A model generated the notes under the pieces. It was not told where the DNA came from, searched no databases, and worked only from the letters and a program-made list of their open reading frames with translations. This document shows, piece after piece, positions 59,200 to 64,000 of a stretch of DNA of 64,000 nucleotides (position 1 is its first letter; each line of letters begins with the position of its first letter). The stretch is taken from contig JBAMJV010000832.1 of NCBI GenBank assembly GCA_037951105.1, positions 124,001-188,000 on the forward strand, in the 5' to 3' direction. This DNA is from Echinarachnius parma (taxonomy: Eukaryota > Echinodermata > Echinoidea > Clypeasteroida > Echinarachniidae). Made by a program: the position numbers and the translations under genes.

Positions 59200-59920
59200 A
59201 CTTACATACGTTATACGTTATTACATGAATGGTCTTTCGAATGCTGTCATGTATTGTGGTTGAATTGGTCTATTAATTCACATTCTAATTCTGTCACGCC
59301 CTGCATCCAAAATTATTTATGATGGCTTGTCGTTTGACGGTGCGACCAACTCAGGACGATGTCTCCTTCAATTTATTCATACGGAGCAAAAATAGATGCA
59401 TGTAATTTCTTGTACATTATGTCATGAATAGCCTGTTCCATTAATTCACATTCTAATCATGCCACTCTCTTCCACCAAGATAATTAATTGTGATTTGTCT
59501 TTTGGTGGTTCTGCCTTGTTCAATTTATTTATACAGTGAAAATGAAATATGATTATGTAACTATAAATTGTAATGATAACAATCATGAACTCTCACGATT
59601 GATTAAATTAATGGTCTGTTCCATTAATTCACATTCTAATTATGCCACTCCCTTCCACCAAGAGAATAATTAATTGTGATTTGTCGGTTTGGCGGTGTGG
59701 CCAACTCAGGCGCTGCCTTCTTCAATTTATTCATACAGTGAAAATGAAATATAATTATGTAACTATAAATTGTAATGAAAACAATCATGCACTCCACGAT
59801 TGATTAAATGAATGGTCTGTTCCATTAATTCACATTCTGCCACTCCCTTCCACCAAGAGAATAATTAATTGTGATTTGTCGGTTTGGCGGCGCGGCCAAC
59901 TCCAGCGCTGTCCATCCAGT
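59200..59920. repeat. Four tandem units of about 168-200 bp
   Basis: TTAATTCACATTCTAAT recurs at 59273, 59441, 59624 and 59824. It is followed by GCCACTCCCTTCCACCAAGA, TTAATTGTGATTTGTCGGTT and CAATTTATTCATACAGTGAA. Units 3 and 4 are much closer to each other than to unit 1. Confidence 0.88.
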
Positions 59921-60190
59921 TCAATCTACATGATCTAGAGGACCAATAATCAACTGTCACAGTCGGCCAAGATTCAGCAGAAAGCTGGAACGCTTTTCTT
60001 GATTCGTTCTGTAAATAAACAATCATCTCCCGAATGTCAGGACGTCCGAGTTGGTTACATGTCTTGATTGTGAGAACGTGATTGCGTCTGTTTACCAACT
60101 ATCTGGACGTTCTATCTTCCAATAATGTTTCGAACGACGGGATGGTAATCTAATTTGTCAATGTCTTGTCGGCTCGTTGTTCACCTGACA
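59921..60190. other. No gene assigned
   Basis: A minus frame of 77 codons (59865-60098) covers unit 4 of the array and its right flank. Its residues look mixed and protein-like (VLTIKTCNQLGRPDIREM), but no family or splice border supports it. Confidence 0.3.
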
Positions 60191-60577
60191 TTAAAGGGAT
60201 CTAGTAACTTTGTTGGCATGTGCAAAAAGTGATGAGTGATTAATACAATGTGTATTGGTATGATCTGATATATCCATAAATCAATGTGTGAAAATTTCAC
60301 GTTATATTGGATGTTTTTTGGCTGAGATATGAGCACAAAAAAAAGGGATATTCACTAACCTATTGCACTTACTTTGTACACGGCTTAAATTATCCAGGAG
60401 ACAATTTAACATTTGTACACTTCAAACGTAAATATCTTTTGAACGAAATGGAAATTTGTAAAAACCGCAACCTGTCCCATGCGTTTATTGTTAATGTTAA
60501 TTTAATAAGGTATGAGAGAACCACTGGAGTTTTAAGTAAATTTTGAGGATTTGGACAATGTTACTAAGTCCCTTTAA
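60191..60577 (+). mobile_element. TTAA-flanked MITE, family A copy 8, complete
   Basis: TTAA stands at 60191-60194 and 60574-60577, with both standard ends. It is a second-subfamily copy, with GAGTGATTAATACAATGTGT and TTTTTTGGCTGAGATATGAG. Confidence 0.92.
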
Positions 60578-60734
60578 TTATGCTGTTCTGCGTTTATTCA
60601 GAGTTAGGGGACTAATATTACTTGAAGGGTTGTTCGCAACGCAGTATTGATGTTGCACTTGATACTTATGTATGTTATTATAATATGTGGGGTAGTCAAC
60701 ATAAGGGGAGAGTATATGTCTCACCCCCGCCCCC

Positions 60735-60898
60735 CTCCCCCCCCCCCCCCCCCCCCCCATTTGACAAAAAAATAAATAACTTAGTATTAAATAATTACAG
60801 CCTATGGCATATGCTGATACCTTGACAAGTACATTTCGCCCCCCGTTTCACATCCATTCACTGTATGTGGTACATATGCTGACTAAGTTAGTTAGATG

Positions 60899-60950
<52 letters not shown>

Positions 60951-60985
60951 ATTAGTTAATTCGTTAATTAGTTAATTAGTTACTT
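60735..60985. repeat. Poly-C run and TTAG microsatellite
   Basis: A C-rich tract of about 28 bases lies at 60731-60758. The tetranucleotide TTAG repeats about 20 times at 60893-60985, degrading to TTAA on the right. Confidence 0.95.
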
Positions 60986-61991
60986 AAAGTTCAACACCTC
61001 CCTGTGTCATTTTTGCACCTTTGACGGCGAATATTTCAGATACTCAAAATATTGTCCTAGGCCGCACATAGGTCTACTATAAGTATGGTCAAACAACACA
61101 AGCATAGTCCTCTGTGGGGGGGGGGAGGGTTCATTAATAACTAAAATAGATTTTAATGTTTAGTAAAACACCCTCCTGGTCGCTCCGAGTATTTAACTTT
61201 CTCTTCCTCCATGTGCTGTCCTATACGCGATAATTAATCACGAACGATGACATGAATTATGTACTTGGAACTTATACATTCTAATTATTCAATATAAAGG
61301 ACTCGCGATAAGATTATTACATAATCAATCAAACATGTGCTGACGGGTGCCGGAGACGTTAATCATGTGATAAATAATCAATCATGTACTAGCACTTGAC
61401 ATCCTCATTTTAATTAAACAATTATCATATAAATTATATACATGTACTTGTGGCGTCCCGCGCGAGATAAGCAATCGAGAGATCGCAACAGCTGTGAGCA
61501 CCACTTAGCCGATACCGATGTGATTTCACTTTCCTCCGTAAGTTTGGTACTCTTAGTTGTCGCTTTATCAGCTTTATCGGCAAGATGGTACTGAAGGGAA
61601 TATTGTCTAATTAATTAGCTCGTATATATCGGCACACTTGAATGTTTGTTTTCGTGCTGAATAATTTGCATCGATGTTATGAATGGGCGGTTAAAGCACC
61701 TTCATTGTCTAAAAAAGGGCCTTTGTAAATCACTGAAATTACAAATCTCGGTCTTGATCTTGATATTGATGGTATATGACTGAACTGCTTCAACTGGAAC
61801 AACATTTAAAGCGTGATTAGAAAATACAGGGATACTGATTATCGCTAAGAGTGCATTCTGAAATGTGTTAAATCTCATGTCAAATGATTTTCACTTTAAC
61901 GAGGAAAATGTTCAAACGGTGTGGATTTGTTTCCTTTGTGATATAGACTTTGTAAAAAATAGTAAAAAATTTTCTTCTCTTCCTGCAAGCG
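60986..61991. other. No gene seen
   Basis: AT-rich DNA, with a 10-G patch near 61117. No gene or repeat ends were recognised. Confidence 0.4.
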
Positions 61992-63385
61992 TACAGTGCG
62001 AGTAAAAAAAAAAAAAGAAACCGGACTTTGATAGCTTATAATCCACAATTCAAAACATATATATGTTGATATTGGTATATCATGTTAAAGCTTGGGAAAT
62101 TGCCTTTAACATGATATATCATACATGTTGATCGCCGAACACAACCTTATTATCCAAAGTCATGCAAAAACTACCCGTGTCCAAGTTTGCCGTTGTTTTG
62201 TTATATCATGAATGGATCCGTCTGTTTACCGTTTTTTCAAAAGAACATTTTAAGAATATCCTTTGGTGAATTAAAACAAACAAGGCGATAGCCGTAAAGT
62301 GTCTCGCCCACTTGCGCTCGTTTGACCTCTGACCTACTTATGTGACCTTTGACCCCAGAATATCATGGAGGCCAATATAGGGCACCTACCAATGAAGTTT
62401 GGTTACAAACGGATGCAGGGTTGGAAATTTATCAACCCTAATAGACTATTACAGGTAAAATTTCACATTGGACCTCATTTGACCTCTGACCCACTTATGT
62501 GACATTTGACCCCAGAATATCATGGAGGCCAATATAGGGCACCTACCAATCAAGTTTGGTTACAAACGGATGCAGGGTTAGAAAGTTATCAACCCTAATA
62601 GACTCTTGCAGGTAAAATTTCACATTGGACTTCATTTGACATTTGACCTACTTATATGACCTTTGACCCCAGAATATCATGGGGCCAATATAGGGCACCT
62701 ACCAATCAAGTTTGGGTACAAACAGATGCAGGGTTGGAAAGTTATCAACCCTAATAAGACTCTTGCAGGTGAAATTTCACATTGGACCTCATTTGACCTT
62801 TCACCTACTTATCTGACCTTTGACCCCAGAATATCATGGAGGCCAATGTAGGGCATCTACCAATCAAGTTTGGTTACAAACAGATGCAGGGTTGGAAAGT
62901 TATTCAAATTATTGTAAGCGTCACGGACGGACGGACGGACGGATGGAGGACAGACAGACGGACGCAATTTCGTGTAGTCTCCCTACACCTACGGTGGGCT
63001 CGACAAAAACCAGCTGGTTACCACACTTGTTTTTCATGTGTATCAAGGTGGAAGGGAATCCCCCACCCTCCTCCCATCAGCAACCCCACTGTTTGGAGGC
63101 AGGGCCTAAGGGGCGGATGAAGTTATCTTTGAAAATCAGACAACAGAATATGCAACCATTCACAAAACAAGAGCACTGCAAACTTGGACACGGGTAGTTT
63201 TTGCATGACTTTGGATAATTAGGTCGCGTTCGGTAAAGCGTGAAGTGATCAGAATGGATGATATATTATTTTAAAGGCAACTTTCCAAGCTTTAACATGA
63301 TACCAATATCAACATATATATGTTTCGAATTGTGGATTTATAAGCTATCAAAGTCCGGTTTCGTTTTTTTTTTACTCGCACTGTA
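61992..63385. mobile_element. TA-flanked element with long inverted ends, family F copy 2, enlarged
   Basis: The ends are TACAGTGCGAGTAAAAAAAA and, inverted, TACAGTGCGAGTAAAAAAAA. AAACCGGACTTTGATAGCTT and CAAAAACTACCCGTGTCCAA follow, inverted, on both arms. It aligns with 42525-43217, except that about 720 bp (62283-63004) are inserted between the arm and the CAGCTGGTTACCA core. Confidence 0.9.
62283..63004 (+). repeat. Insertion carrying a 157-bp tandem repeat and a GGAC microsatellite
   Basis: Units start at 62321, 62478, 62635 and 62792, exactly 157 bp apart. Each holds TTTGACCTCTGACCTACTTA, CCCAGAATATCATGGAGGCC, ATCAAGTTTGGTTACAAACG and ATGCAGGGTTGGAAAGTTAT. The last unit is partial and runs into GGACGGACGGACGGACGGA (about 62926-62945). 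Open frames at 62663-63197 follow the units and are not genes. Confidence 0.92.
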
Positions 63386-63549
63386 TACATGTATTTACGA
63401 ACATCTTTTTGTATGATTGAATATAATAACATGAAACGAGTAATGATATTCCAATTTTAAAAATGTACATCATGTGTAATGATCCTTGGTACCAAGACCA
63501 CTGATGCAACTGAATTGTAACTGTAATATCAATATTGTCACCCAAGGCT

Positions 63550-63960
63550 TCTAAGATATTAATTTACTCAATAATACTTGACCTAATTCAAAATGATTTG
63601 TTGCTCATTTATTTCAAATTTCCCTATGGTGTAATTATTTCTTTAATTACATTATAACTTATTTATAGTAGGTACTCATTGTATTATTTTGGGCACGTAA
63701 TATAATATGTGCAATCTTTTACGAACAAAAATTTCGCACTGGATAGTAGGGTACTTACTGTATTATAAAAAAATATGTTGATAAATCGGGCTATTATATA
63801 GAATATGAACCGAGGAAATTGTTATTTGGGGCACGTAATATATTTTGTACAACCTATATTACAAACAAGCATTTCGCACTGTTGATCAGTGATTTATCTT
63901 CGGTGAATGTACTGTATTTTGTCTAAGTTCGAGGATTTACATAATTATAATAAAGATATT
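63550..63960. repeat. Two tandem units of about 138 bp
   Basis: TTTTGGGCACGTAATATAAT (63687) and TTTGGGGCACGTAATATATT (63825) begin two units. Both continue with ACGAACAAAAATTTCGCACT-like words. The second continues toward the window edge. Confidence 0.75.
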
Positions 63961-64000
63961 GGTTTTGAACAGAGGTCCATTATTGGTATCGTATTACACA

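Noticed and set aside
60893-60985. Telomere-type repeat
   Set aside because: The unit is the four-base TTAG and not TTAGGG, so it is an ordinary microsatellite.

Overview
This window looks like intergenic and intronic DNA from an animal nuclear genome. It is AT-rich and has no bacterial gene layout. It contains tRNA-derived SINEs with a GCGCTATATAAAT-type tail, ends of LINE ORF2, many short inverted-repeat DNA elements, spliceosomal exon borders and numerous poly-G/poly-C runs. The repeat style fits a marine invertebrate, possibly a deuterostome such as an echinoderm. That placement is an inference from general repeat character and is not proven.

Only one host coding segment can be supported. 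It is a 155-nt exon on the minus strand (9651-9805) that reads as the start of the ligand-binding domain of a nicotinic-acetylcholine-receptor-like Cys-loop subunit. It has a good acceptor, a good donor and the intron phases of the vertebrate alpha7 second exon. Upstream of it in the gene (higher coordinates) lie at least three decayed partial copies of the same exon. No other exon of this gene was found.

The rest is a dense landscape of repeats. (1) Miniature elements flanked by TTAA form six families: A with eight copies, C with three, D and M with two each, J and L with one each. (2) Elements flanked by TA have long or short terminal inverted repeats (42525, 46477, 56958, 61992 and one nested at 25735). 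(3) hAT-like elements begin with CAG or CAT. One has a perfect 8-bp target duplication (49331-50277) and two have 5-bp duplications. (4) Fold-back elements with other ends lie at 1, 2822, 4979, 9305, 11192, 19818, 23931, 37416, 50989 and 53244. (5) Two LINE ORF2 3' ends lie at 30480 and 51570, and tRNA-derived SINE pieces lie at 1335, 23855 and 33118. (6) At least twelve short arrays of old, diverged tandem repeats have units of about 45-250 bp and 2-7 copies. Several arrays were later split by MITEs.

The layout, left to right, is as follows. 1-5.2 kb is fold-back elements and a SINE. 6.2-8.9 kb is an 18-bp minisatellite and its 54-bp higher-order derivative. 9.3-10.6 kb is the receptor exon and its broken copies. 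11-24 kb is scattered MITEs, a head-to-head MITE pair and an interrupted 245-bp array. 25-28 kb is a three-level nest (array, MITE, inner MITE). 28-33 kb is mostly featureless, with one LINE end. 33-37 kb is consecutive tandem arrays. 37-39 kb is a MITE built of CACAGTGTG words plus a palindrome-rich, promoter-like block. 41-52 kb is arrays, MITEs, an hAT element and a LINE end. 53-64 kb is further MITEs and arrays, including a 157-bp tandem repeat inside a long-TIR element.
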